A stretch of DNA of 64,000 nucleotides, from the NCBI RefSeq assembly GCF_042433085.1, contig NZ_JBHLWA010000004.1, positions 99,456-163,455 on the forward strand. Reading direction: 5' to 3'. This DNA is from Gallibacterium melopsittaci. GTDB lineage: Bacteria > Pseudomonadota > Gammaproteobacteria > Enterobacterales > Pasteurellaceae. Below are positions 46,074 to 54,417 of the stretch, piece by piece (position 1 is the first letter of the stretch; every line of letters starts with the position of its first letter). Under the pieces are notes generated by a model. That model worked only from the letters and a program-made list of their open reading frames with translations. It was not told where the DNA came from and ran no database searches. A program made the translations under genes and the position numbers.

Positions 46074-46252
46074 TTTTTCTCCTCTTTTTCAAAATCACGC
46101 ATTTTACTGATTTTTGTCTGAATTAATAGGGTAATTTTGTTTGATTTATCTTCACTTTTCGATCTTGTTCACGTTTCTAGGTAAATTGAAAGCGATTAAT
46201 CTTTTATCACGATACAGTGACGCAATTTGTTGCAAATATCTGTTTTCTATTT

Positions 46253-47371
46253 ATGCAAACTTTATTGACACTGTTACGTTTAATACTATTACCGCAATTT
46301 GGTGTGAATCGAGTTCACCAGTTGTTAGAACAAATATCTATCGAAAACTTATTACAATATGATGCCAAACAGCTACATCATATTGGTTGGACAACTGCAC
46401 AAATCAAGGCGTGGTTTGCATCAAGTTCTGTTATGCTCGAACAGCTCATAGAATGGCATCACAACGAGAACCAGCAGATTATCACGTTTTTAGATCCCGA
46501 ATATCCATTATTACTCAAACAGATTCATTCACCCCCACCGATTTTGTTTGTTAAAGGTAACATCAATTCGCTTTCGACTCCACAAATCGCTCTCGTAGGC
46601 AGTCGCTATTGTTCTGCGTATGGTGAGTATTGTGCAGAAACAATAAGTGCTGGTTTGGTCCAAGCGGGATTAACAATTACTAGCGGTTTAGCTTTAGGAA
46701 TAGATGGCATTTGTCATCAAGCAGCGGTTACTCATCAAGGACAAACCGTAGCTGTATTAGGTTGTGGCTTAGCAACAATCTATCCATCACGGCATAAGAA
46801 ATTAGCACAGCAGATTCTGGCACAAGGTGGGGCATTAATTTCAGAACATTTACCCGATATTCCTCCGATTGCAGGTAATTTTCCCCGTCGAAATCGCATT
46901 ATTAGTGGATTATCTTTTGGTACAGTCGTTGTAGAGGCTTCAATCAAAAGTGGTTCATTAATTACAGCTCGTTATGCTTTAGAGCAAAATCGAGAGGTAT
47001 TTGCTGTACCTGGTGCATTAACGAATCCCTTAACCGAAGGGTGTCATCAGTTAATTAAACAAGGTGCTTGGCTAGTGGAACGTGCCGAAGATATTTTAGA
47101 CGTTATCGCACCGCAAATTAATACGATAATGCCATTTGATTTCCATTCTAAGAAATCCTCTCCAGCAACAAAACCCCAGATCGCTATTCAGCCAGAGATT
47201 CCTACACAACATCAAGCCTTATATCAACAGTTGGATCATTCCATGATTAAGTCGATAGATGAATTAGCAACAGCATTACAAATACCAGTGGAACAGCTAC
47301 TCACCGATATTTTAGAGTTAGAAATGTTAGGTGTCATTCAAGCCACGCAAGGTGGCTATGTCAAATGTTAG
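46253..47371 (+). CDS. dprA: DprA (Smf), DNA-processing protein
   Basis: From ATG 46253 it has 372 residues (H. influenzae DprA 373). DprA protects incoming single-stranded DNA and loads RecA during natural transformation. An N-terminal helical domain (1 to about 75) leads into the Rossmann fold: PPPILFVKGN, ALVGSRYCSAYG, ITSGLALGIDGICHQAA, LGCGLATIYPSRHKKLA, GNFPRRNRIISGLS and VVVEASIKSGSLITARYA. A C-terminal winged-helix-like domain (about 310-372) follows. A GTG at 46217 would add 12 residues; neither start has a clear ribosome site. It suggests natural competence, although uptake signals are not enriched here. Confidence 0.93.
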   Translation: MQTLLTLLRLILLPQFGVNRVHQLLEQISIENLLQYDAKQLHHIGWTTAQIKAWFASSSVMLEQLIEWHHNENQQIITFLDPEYPLLLKQIHSPPPILFVKGNINSLSTPQIALVGSRYCSAYGEYCAETISAGLVQAGLTITSGLALGIDGICHQAAVTHQGQTVAVLGCGLATIYPSRHKKLAQQILAQGGALISEHLPDIPPIAGNFPRRNRIISGLSFGTVVVEASIKSGSLITARYALEQNREVFAVPGALTNPLTEGCHQLIKQGAWLVERAEDILDVIAPQINTIMPFDFHSKKSSPATKPQIAIQPEIPTQHQALYQQLDHSMIKSIDELATALQIPVEQLLTDILELEMLGVIQATQGGYVKC

Positions 47372-47411
47372 TTATTATGGAAAATTTCTTTGAAGAAGAA
47401 GTTCTTATAAA

Positions 47412-47425
47412 TTGATTTATCTCAA
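47412..47425 (+). promoter_or_regulatory. FNR-like box upstream of napF
   Basis: TTGATTTATCTCAA matches TTGAT-N4-ATCAA at 9 of 10 positions. Its centre (47418.5) is 41 bp upstream of a start expected from TATACC (47448-47453), or about 81 bp upstream of one from TAGAAT (47488-47493). Confidence 0.65.
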
Positions 47426-47449
47426 GGAATTTTACTAAAGAAAGGAATA

Positions 47450-47465
47450 TACCTCATAACAGGTA
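47450..47465 (+). promoter_or_regulatory. NarP/NarL-like 7-2-7 site upstream of napF
   Basis: TACCTCATAACAGGTA is an inverted pair of heptamers spaced by two bases, close to the NarP consensus TACYYMT-N2-AKRRGTA with one mismatch per arm. With TAGAAT (47488-47493) as -10 its centre is near -42, similar to the activating NarP position in E. coli napF. The cognate sensor NarQ is encoded at 30521. Confidence 0.55.
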
Positions 47466-47535
47466 CTGACTTAACTGGTAGTTACTTTAGAATACTTGGC
47501 GAATAAGTAATCTTTAACCAATACTTGCACGAAGT

Positions 47536-48045
47536 ATGCAAAATCTAGATTTATCCCGTCGAAAATTTCTTTCAGGAAAGTTTCGTGAAGCAGCGACAGT
47601 AGATGCTTCACGGGCAATTTTGCCGCCTTGGGCAGACGTAGATATTTTTTGGGAAAAATGCACACAATGCGGCGATTGTATTCAACAGTGTGAAACGCAA
47701 GTATTAATCAAAGGTGAACGCGGTTATCCAGAAGTTTGTTTCGCACAAGCAGAATGTACTTTTTGTGGAAAATGTGCCGAAATTTGTCAGCAACCGATCT
47801 TTAAACCAATAACCAGTGAAGCGTGGCAGCATAAAATAGCGATAAATAATGCTTGTTTAACGCAGCGGCAAGTGGAGTGTCGGAGTTGTCAGGATAATTG
47901 TCAATGGCGAGCGATTTCTTTTAAACCAATGCTTGGACAGGTCGCTCAACCGCAACTCAATCTTGAGTTGTGTAATGGTTGTGGGGCGTGTGTAGCCGCT
48001 TGCCCAGTACAAGCAATTTCAATGTTAATCACTCAAACAGCATGA
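47536..48045 (+). CDS. napF: NapF, cytoplasmic ferredoxin-type protein of nitrate reductase
   Basis: A 169-residue iron-sulfur protein (E. coli 164) thought to assist maturation of NapA before export. Cysteine motifs: CTQCGDCIQQCE, CTFCGKCAEICQQP and CNGCGACVAACP, each followed or preceded by its partner cysteine; the CRSCQDNC segment supplies extra cysteines. The N-terminus MQNLDLSRRKFLSGKFR resembles a twin-arginine region but has no hydrophobic core. It heads the napFDAGHBC operon and overlaps napD. Confidence 0.94.
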   Translation: MQNLDLSRRKFLSGKFREAATVDASRAILPPWADVDIFWEKCTQCGDCIQQCETQVLIKGERGYPEVCFAQAECTFCGKCAEICQQPIFKPITSEAWQHKIAINNACLTQRQVECRSCQDNCQWRAISFKPMLGQVAQPQLNLELCNGCGACVAACPVQAISMLITQTA

Positions 48046-48320
48046 TGACAGATCAAATTACGATGGAAAATGCCGAAGAATGGCATGTTTGCGGAGTGGT
48101 TGTTCAAGGACGACCAGAAAAACTGACGCAAATTTCAGAGAAGTTACTGGAAGTTCCACATACGGAAATACATGGTTCAGATCCAGTTTTAGGGAAGTTG
48201 GTTGTGGTTATGCAGTCTCATAACCAACGGATTTTGTTAGAAAATATGGAAAATGCACGCAATATTGATGGCGTTATCAATGTTTCATTGGTGTATCACC
48301 AGCAAGACTTAGCAGACTGA
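48042..48320 (+). CDS. napD: NapD, NapA signal-peptide chaperone
   Basis: A 92-residue small protein (E. coli 87) that binds the NapA twin-arginine signal and prevents premature export. It has the typical WHVCGVVVQGRPEKL start and HGSDPVLGKLVVVM core. The reading frame extends further upstream, but the double ATG at 48042/48045 overlaps the napF stop (ATGA), the usual coupling. Confidence 0.93.
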   Translation: MMTDQITMENAEEWHVCGVVVQGRPEKLTQISEKLLEVPHTEIHGSDPVLGKLVVVMQSHNQRILLENMENARNIDGVINVSLVYHQQDLAD

Positions 48321-48341
48321 TTTTTTTGTGGGGAGATGAAG

Positions 48342-50819
48342 ATGAATTTAAGTCGACGCGATTTTATGAAAGCTAATGCTGCTACTGCAGCAGCGGCAGC
48401 TATCGGGATGACAATTCCAATCAAAAATGTTGAAGCTGCAGATACTTCAATTAAATGGGAAAAAGGAGTTTGTCGTTTCTGTGGTACAGGTTGTGGGGTA
48501 TTAGTTGGTACACAAGATGGCCGAGTAGTAGCCTCTCAAGGTGACCCAGATGCAGAAGTAAACCGTGGTTTAAACTGTATTAAAGGGTATTTCTTACCGA
48601 AAATTATGTATGGTAAAGACCGTCTTACTCAGCCGATGTTACGGATGAAAGATGGTAAGTATGACAAAAACGGTGATTTCCAACCAGTAAGTTGGGAAGT
48701 AGCGTTCAGTACGATGGCAGAAAAATTTAAAGCGGCTATGGCGAAGAATGGTAAAAATGCCGTAGGGTGTTTTACATCTGGTCAATCTACCATTTGGGAA
48801 GGCTATGCGTTGAATAAATTATTCAAAGCAGGTTTACGTTCTAATAACGTGGATCCTAACGCTCGTCACTGTATGGCATCTGCAGCAGTTGCTTTTGCTC
48901 GTACTTTCGGTATTGATGAACCAATGGGCTGTTACAACGATATTGAACATGCGGATGTGATGGTACTTTGGGGTTCAAATATGGCAGAAATGCACCCAAT
49001 TTTATGGTCGCGTATTTCTGATCGTCGTTTATCTCACCCAGACTGTAAGATTGCCGTACTTTCTACGTTTGAACATCGTAGTTTTGAACTGGCAGACTAT
49101 GGTTTAATTTTCAAACCGCAATCTGATTTAGCGATTTTAAATTATATTGCTAACTACATTATTCAAAACAATGCCGTTAACCAAGATTTCGTTAATAAAC
49201 ATACTGTATTCAAAAAAGCAGATACTGATATTGGTTATGGTTTACGCCCGACTCATGAGCTTGAAAAAGCAGCGAAGAATGCGGGCAGCGGTAAGATGAC
49301 CGATTGTACATTTGAAGAATATAAAGCCTTAGTGGCGGAATATACTTTAGATAAAGCACACGAAATCAGTGGTGTCGATAAAAACTTATTGGAAGAGTTA
49401 GCGAAGATTTACGCGGATCCAAATAAGAAAGTTGTGTCATTCTGGACCATGGGCTTTAACCAACATACTCGTGGCGTGTGGGTGAACCAATTAATGTATA
49501 ACGTTCACTTATTAACAGGTAAGATTTCACAACCTGGTTGTGGTCCATTCTCGTTAACAGGTCAACCATCTGCTTGTGGTACCGCGCGTGAAGTAGGTAC
49601 ATTCGCACACCGTTTACCAGCTGATTTAGTGGTAACCAATCCAAAACATCGTGAAACAGCAGAAAAAATCTGGAAAATTCCAGCAGGTATTATTTCAGAT
49701 AAAATTGGTTTACATGCGATTGCTCAAGACCGAGCATTAAAAGATCGTAAGCTCAATGTGTTATGGGTAATGTGTAATAACAATATGCAAGCTGGTCCGA
49801 ATATTAACCAAGAACGTTTACCTGGTTGGCGTGATCCTGAAAACTTCATTATTGTTTCTGATCCATATCCAACATTAAGTGCGGTATCTGCTGACTTAAT
49901 GCTACCGACTGCAATGTGGGTAGAAAAAGAGGGGGCTTATGGTAATGCAGAACGTCGTACCCAATTCTGGCATCAAATGGTGAAAGCACCAGGTGAAGCA
50001 AAATCTGACTTATGGCAATTAGTTGAATTCTCTAAATACTTCAAAACTGATGAAGTATGGCCAGCCGATATTTTAGATAAAAACCCAGAATATAAAGGTA
50101 AAACTTTATACGAAGTGTTATTCACCAACGGTCAAGTGAATAAATATCCATTAAGTGATATTGGCGATCATCCAAATGATGAGTCAGAACATTTTGGTTA
50201 TTACATTCATAAAGGACTATTTGAAGAGTATGCGACTTTTGGTCGTGGACATGGACACGATCTGGCTGATTTCGATATGTACCATAAAGCACGCGGTTTA
50301 CGTTGGCCTGTGGTAGATGGTAAAGAAACCTTATGGCGTTATCGTGAAGGTTATGACCCATATGTGAAAGCAGGTGAAGATATTAGCTTCTATGGTCAAC
50401 CAACTAAACGTGCTGTAATTTTAGCTGCACCATATGAACCACCTGCAGAAGCACCAGATCAAGAATTTGATTTATGGTTATCAACAGGTCGTGTGCTTGA
50501 ACATTGGCATACAGGTACGATGACACGTCGTGTACCTGAATTACACCGTTCATTCCCGAACAATGTGTTGTGGATGCACCCATTAGATGCGAAAGATCGT
50601 GGCTTACGTCATGGTGATAAAGCAATTATTGCTTCTCGTCGCGGACAAATGGAAACTGTTATCGATACTCGTGGACGTAACAAACCGCCTAGAGGTTTGG
50701 TATTTACCACTTTCTTCGATGCAGGACAGTTGGCAAATATGTTAACACTGGATGCAACGGATCCAATTTCTAAAGAAACAGACTTTAAGAAATGTGCCGT
50801 TAAGGTAACTAAAATTTAA
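48342..50819 (+). CDS. napA: NapA, periplasmic nitrate reductase catalytic subunit
   Basis: About 825 residues (E. coli 828). The twin-arginine signal has SRRDFMK near the N-terminus and a hydrophobic Ala-rich core ending VEAAD. The 4Fe-4S motif CRFCGTGCGVLVG lies about residue 45, and the molybdenum-ligand Cys is in NARHCMASAAVAF. It reduces nitrate to nitrite with a bis-MGD cofactor, receiving electrons from NapB. The open frame begins at ATG 48336, but ATG 48342 is six bases past GGGGAG and matches the E. coli start, so it is chosen here. A USS-like AAGTGCGGT is at 49877. Confidence 0.97.
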   Translation: MNLSRRDFMKANAATAAAAAIGMTIPIKNVEAADTSIKWEKGVCRFCGTGCGVLVGTQDGRVVASQGDPDAEVNRGLNCIKGYFLPKIMYGKDRLTQPMLRMKDGKYDKNGDFQPVSWEVAFSTMAEKFKAAMAKNGKNAVGCFTSGQSTIWEGYALNKLFKAGLRSNNVDPNARHCMASAAVAFARTFGIDEPMGCYNDIEHADVMVLWGSNMAEMHPILWSRISDRRLSHPDCKIAVLSTFEHRSFELADYGLIFKPQSDLAILNYIANYIIQNNAVNQDFVNKHTVFKKADTDIGYGLRPTHELEKAAKNAGSGKMTDCTFEEYKALVAEYTLDKAHEISGVDKNLLEELAKIYADPNKKVVSFWTMGFNQHTRGVWVNQLMYNVHLLTGKISQPGCGPFSLTGQPSACGTAREVGTFAHRLPADLVVTNPKHRETAEKIWKIPAGIISDKIGLHAIAQDRALKDRKLNVLWVMCNNNMQAGPNINQERLPGWRDPENFIIVSDPYPTLSAVSADLMLPTAMWVEKEGAYGNAERRTQFWHQMVKAPGEAKSDLWQLVEFSKYFKTDEVWPADILDKNPEYKGKTLYEVLFTNGQVNKYPLSDIGDHPNDESEHFGYYIHKGLFEEYATFGRGHGHDLADFDMYHKARGLRWPVVDGKETLWRYREGYDPYVKAGEDISFYGQPTKRAVILAAPYEPPAEAPDQEFDLWLSTGRVLEHWHTGTMTRRVPELHRSFPNNVLWMHPLDAKDRGLRHGDKAIIASRRGQMETVIDTRGRNKPPRGLVFTTFFDAGQLANMLTLDATDPISKETDFKKCAVKVTKI

Positions 50820-50896
50820 GCAAAGGTAACTGTGCTTGAGAGAAATATGCTCAAGCACAGATTTTCATAAACGTACCAATACAGAATACGAGCAAG

Positions 50897-51679
50897 ATGG
50901 AACGCAATACACGAAATGACAATACCTCACGTGAATCAGGCTTTACGCCTGAACGTCGTCGTTTCTTAAAAGATGCAACTCGTACGGCAGGTGGCTTGGC
51001 GGGACTAGGCATTTTGCTCAGTTTGCCACAAAAGCAAAGTTTAGCTCGTGAGGGTGTGGCATTACGTCCACCTTTTGCATTGGAGCATGAACAAGCCTTT
51101 GCCGATGCGTGTATCCGTTGTGGTCAATGTGTACAGGCTTGTCCTTATGATATGTTGTATTTGGCTTCGTGGATATCGCCATTGCAAGCAGGGACGCCTT
51201 ATTTTGTCGCACGCAAAAAGCCTTGTGAAATGTGTGAAGACATTCCTTGTGCAAAAGCCTGCCCAAGTGGAGCGTTAGATGCGAATGCAGAGGATATTAA
51301 CCAAGCTCGTATGGGGTTAGCCGTATTATTGGATCATGAAACCTGTTTAAACTGGCAAGGTTTACGTTGTGATGTCTGTTATCGTGTTTGCCCATTGATA
51401 GATAAAGCGATTACGTTAGAGAATCAACACAATGAACGTACAGGTAAACACGCTTTAATGATTCCAACAGTACATTCTGAGGCTTGTACAGGTTGTGGTA
51501 AATGTGAAGAAGCCTGTGTATTGGAAGAGGCTGCAATTAAAGTATTACCGCTTGAATTGGCAAAAGGTATGTTAGGTAAACATTACCGTTTTGGCTGGCA
51601 GGAAAAAGCGAAAGCAGGAAAATCGCTACTGTCAGAAGAAACTATTAGCTTACCTGTGCGGATGCCGGAGGTGAAATAA
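50897..51679 (+). CDS. napG: NapG, periplasmic/membrane ferredoxin-type quinol oxidase subunit
   Basis: A 260-residue iron-sulfur protein (E. coli 231) with a twin-arginine signal (RRRFLKDATR near residue 21, then GGLAGLGILLSL). Four 4Fe-4S cysteine motifs follow: CIRCGQCVQACP, CEMCEDIPCAKACP, CDVCYRVCP and CTGCGKCEEAC. With NapH it can pass electrons from quinol to NapC/NapB. Its stop shares a base with the napH ATG (TAATG). The N-terminal tail before RR is longer than in E. coli. Confidence 0.94.
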   Translation: MERNTRNDNTSRESGFTPERRRFLKDATRTAGGLAGLGILLSLPQKQSLAREGVALRPPFALEHEQAFADACIRCGQCVQACPYDMLYLASWISPLQAGTPYFVARKKPCEMCEDIPCAKACPSGALDANAEDINQARMGLAVLLDHETCLNWQGLRCDVCYRVCPLIDKAITLENQHNERTGKHALMIPTVHSEACTGCGKCEEACVLEEAAIKVLPLELAKGMLGKHYRFGWQEKAKAGKSLLSEETISLPVRMPEVK

Positions 51680-52542
51680 TGGCGAATGCACCTAAAGTTG
51701 CAGGACGTGAAGCGAGAGAAAAACTTGGTTGGTGGTATGCGAATCGCTTTTTATTTTGGCGGCGTTTATCACAACTAGCTGTGTTAGCGATGTTTCTGTC
51801 TGGACCAATATTTGGTGTTTGGATTTTACGGGGCAATTATAGTGGTAGTTTATTATTAGATACCATACCGTTAAGTGATCCATTAATTACCGCCGAAAGT
51901 TTGGTTACTGGGCATCTTCCAAGTGTTACGACTTTGCTTGGTGCGGGCATTATTATTGCCTTTTATGCGTTGGTCGGTAGTAAGGTATTTTGTGGCTGGT
52001 GTTGCCCGTTAAATGTGGTCACTGATAGTGCAGCGTGGTTACGCCGTAAACTCGGTTTACGCCAAACGGCAAAACTTCCTCGTTCATTACGCTATTGGTT
52101 ATTGCTGGTTATTTTGATCGGTAGTGCTGCAAGTGGAACGTTATTATGGGAATGGATTAATCCTGTTGCTACCTTAGGTCGAGAATTGATCTTTGGTTTT
52201 GGTGCAGGACTTTGGTTAATTTTAGCAATTTTCTTATTTGATCTGTTTATTGTTGAGCATGGCTGGTGTGGGCATCTTTGTCCAATTGGTGCAACGCATG
52301 GTGTTATTGGGGCGAAAGGTATTTTTCGCATCAAAGTGATTGATCGAGCACGTTGTGATAATTGTATGGATTGTTATAACGTTTGCCCTGAAGCACAAGT
52401 ATTGCGTGCACCCTTACATGGTAAAAAAGACGAGAGCCTGCTCGTACTATCAAAAGATTGTATCAGCTGTGGACGTTGTGTTGATGTCTGTGCTGAAAAA
52501 GTATTTAAATTTTCAACAAGATTTGATCATTCTGGGGAGTGA
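51679..52542 (+). CDS. napH: NapH, membrane ferredoxin-type quinol dehydrogenase
   Basis: A 287-residue inner-membrane protein (E. coli 287) with four hydrophobic segments. Two CxxxCP loops are at CGWCCPLN and CGHLCPIG, and two C-terminal cytoplasmic 4Fe-4S motifs are CDNCMDCYNVCPEA and CISCGRCVDVCAEK. It partners NapG in electron entry. napB follows within a few bases. Confidence 0.95.
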   Translation: MANAPKVAGREAREKLGWWYANRFLFWRRLSQLAVLAMFLSGPIFGVWILRGNYSGSLLLDTIPLSDPLITAESLVTGHLPSVTTLLGAGIIIAFYALVGSKVFCGWCCPLNVVTDSAAWLRRKLGLRQTAKLPRSLRYWLLLVILIGSAASGTLLWEWINPVATLGRELIFGFGAGLWLILAIFLFDLFIVEHGWCGHLCPIGATHGVIGAKGIFRIKVIDRARCDNCMDCYNVCPEAQVLRAPLHGKKDESLLVLSKDCISCGRCVDVCAEKVFKFSTRFDHSGE

Positions 52543-52547
52543 GAAAG

Positions 52548-53021
52548 ATGGTAAAGAATAGAACTGTTTGGACAATGGCGGCTGCCTTATTTGCAAGTAT
52601 TATGGCAACCTCTGTAATGGCTGCAACGGAAGCAAATCCAAATAATGAAGGATTAGCAAAAGAAGGTGTAAAACTAGAACATGCAGCAGAAAATATTGCA
52701 CCTAGTGCATTTAATGTACCAAAAGAAGGTGGTCAACAAGCATTAAATTATGTGAATCAACCACCATTGATTCCACATAGTGTGACAGGTATGCAAGTTA
52801 CAAAGAATGTTAACCAATGCTTGAATTGTCATAGTGCAGAAAATGCACGTGTAACAGGTGCGACTCGTATTAGCCCAACCCACTTTATGGATCGTGATGG
52901 CAAGATTAGTGCGAATGCTTCACCTCGCCGTTATTTCTGTTTGCAATGTCATGTACCACAAACAGATGCAAAAGCGATTGTGCCAAATGAATTCAAACCA
53001 TTGCCAGGTTATGGCCAATAA
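52548..53021 (+). CDS. napB: NapB, diheme cytochrome c subunit of nitrate reductase
   Basis: A 157-residue periplasmic protein (E. coli 149) with a signal peptide ending VMA (about residue 25) and two c-heme motifs, CLNCH and CLQCH, in the usual positions of the C-terminal half; the GMQVTKNVNQCLNCHSAE and RRYFCLQCHVPQ blocks are typical. It reduces NapA. The frame opens at a GTG (52539) overlapping napH, but ATG 52548 follows GGGGAGTG and is preferred. Confidence 0.95.
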   Translation: MVKNRTVWTMAAALFASIMATSVMAATEANPNNEGLAKEGVKLEHAAENIAPSAFNVPKEGGQQALNYVNQPPLIPHSVTGMQVTKNVNQCLNCHSAENARVTGATRISPTHFMDRDGKISANASPRRYFCLQCHVPQTDAKAIVPNEFKPLPGYGQ

Positions 53022-53038
53022 ACTAAGGGAGAAACGTG

Positions 53039-53680
53039 ATGACCACAGAAAAACCAAAAAAATCTGGTTTGTTTGGCTTAATCAAGCGTTTTTGGACTTG
53101 GTTTAGAAGCCCAAGCAAAATTGCTGTTGGAACACTGATTGTTGTGGCTTTTATTGCTGGGATTGTGTCCTGGGTAGGATTTAACTATGGTTTAGAACAA
53201 ACTAATACAGAAGAATTCTGTGCAAGTTGCCATAGTAATGATGTTTATCCTGAATATTTGCACACAGCCCATTATCAAAACCGTAGCGGTGTGAGTGCAA
53301 GTTGTCCAGATTGCCATGTACCACATGAATTTATTCCAAAAATGGTGCGTAAAATTAAAGCCGCTCGAGAAGTATATGCTTACTATATGGGCTATACCGA
53401 TACTTTAGAGAAATTTAATGCTCGCCGTTTACATATGGCAGAACGTGAATGGGAACGTATGAAGGCGAATAATTCACAAGAGTGTCGTAACTGTCATAAA
53501 TTTGATCGTATGGATTTCTCACAACAAAAAACGGTGGCAGCAAAAATGCACGAATTGGCAATCAAAGAGAACAAAACTTGTATCGATTGTCATAAAGGTA
53601 TTGCACACCAACTTCCAGATATGACAGGTCTTCCACCAACATTTAGTAATGCGAAACCTGAACAATCTGAAAGCAAATAA
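53039..53680 (+). CDS. napC: NapC, membrane-anchored tetraheme cytochrome c
   Basis: A 213-residue NapC/NirT-family protein (E. coli 200). One N-terminal membrane anchor (about 27-50, VGTLIVVAFIAGIVSWVGF) and four c-heme sites: CASCH, CPDCH, CRNCH and CIDCH. It oxidises menaquinol and donates to NapB. The frame opens at GTG 53036, but the adjacent ATG 53039 behind GGGAGAA is likely. It is the last gene of the nap operon. Confidence 0.95.
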   Translation: MTTEKPKKSGLFGLIKRFWTWFRSPSKIAVGTLIVVAFIAGIVSWVGFNYGLEQTNTEEFCASCHSNDVYPEYLHTAHYQNRSGVSASCPDCHVPHEFIPKMVRKIKAAREVYAYYMGYTDTLEKFNARRLHMAEREWERMKANNSQECRNCHKFDRMDFSQQKTVAAKMHELAIKENKTCIDCHKGIAHQLPDMTGLPPTFSNAKPEQSESK

Positions 53681-53697
53681 ATTATTCAGTCAGACAA

Positions 53698-53725
53698 AAA
53701 ATGCGGTGTTTTAGCACCGCATTTT
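53698..53725. terminator. Bidirectional terminator between napC and ssb
   Basis: AAAATGCGGTG (53698-53708) pairs with CACCGCATTTT (53715-53725) across a six-base loop, with A-run before and T-run after, so it can end both napC and ssb. Each arm contains AATGCGGT, one mismatch from the Haemophilus uptake signal AAGTGCGGT. Confidence 0.85.
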
Positions 53726-53761
53726 CTTAAAATTTAGTATTTATATACTACCATATTAACA

Positions 53762-54265
53762 TTAAAACGGCATATCATCATCAAATGCAATATCTGGGTT
53801 TGCTGCTGGAGCGGTTGGTTGAGGAGCTGGTTTTGCAGCAGCAGGTTGAGCATTAAATTGTGGTGCTTGTTGGAAATTATTTGCTGGTGCAAATTGGTTT
53901 TGTTGTCCCATATCTGCACCCATTCTGTCGTTACGGCTATCTAGCATTTGCATTGTATCTGCATGAATTTCAGTGGAGTAACGATCTTGCCCATTTTGAT
54001 CTTGCCATTTACGGGTACGGATTTTGCCTTCAATATAAACTTTTGAACCTTTGTGTAAATATTGACCTGCGACTTCTGCTAAACGGCGGAATAAAACAAT
54101 ACGATGCCATTCAGTAATTTCACGCCACTCTCCAGATTGTTTATCTTGCCAGCGATCACTGGTCGCAACACTAATATTGGCAACAGCATCACCGTTAGCG
54201 AATGTTCTTAATTCAGGCTCATTACCTAAATTACCAACAATAATGACTTTATTAACTCCTGCCAT
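53762..54265 (-). CDS. ssb: Ssb, single-stranded DNA-binding protein
   Basis: A 167-residue protein (E. coli 178). An OB-fold (1 to about 110, NKVIIVGNLGNEPELR, EWHRIVLFRRLAEVAGQYLHKGSKVYIEGK), a Gln/Pro/Ala-rich linker, and the acidic tail ending DDDMPF that recruits repair and replication partners. It diverges from uvrA as in E. coli, with a LexA-like box between them. Confidence 0.97.
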   Translation of the reverse strand: MAGVNKVIIVGNLGNEPELRTFANGDAVANISVATSDRWQDKQSGEWREITEWHRIVLFRRLAEVAGQYLHKGSKVYIEGKIRTRKWQDQNGQDRYSTEIHADTMQMLDSRNDRMGADMGQQNQFAPANNFQQAPQFNAQPAAAKPAPQPTAPAANPDIAFDDDMPF

Positions 54266-54346
54266 AAATTTTACCTCTTTTCTTTTGGTTAAAAACTTAA
54301 AACGTCGGCTATCTTACCGTAAATCCCTAGTGAAAAAAATAAAATA

Positions 54347-54366
54347 TACTGGATATTTGCACAGTT
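54347..54366. promoter_or_regulatory. LexA-like SOS box between ssb and uvrA
   Basis: TACTGGATATTTGCACAGTT matches the SOS consensus CTGT-N8-ACAG with one mismatch (CTGG). It is 52 bp before the uvrA ATG and in the same position between the divergent genes as in E. coli. Confidence 0.7.
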
Positions 54367-54417
54367 TTTTTGATTTTGCGATAATCATCGAGTTTTTCAA
54401 ATTTTTTATCGCAGTAT

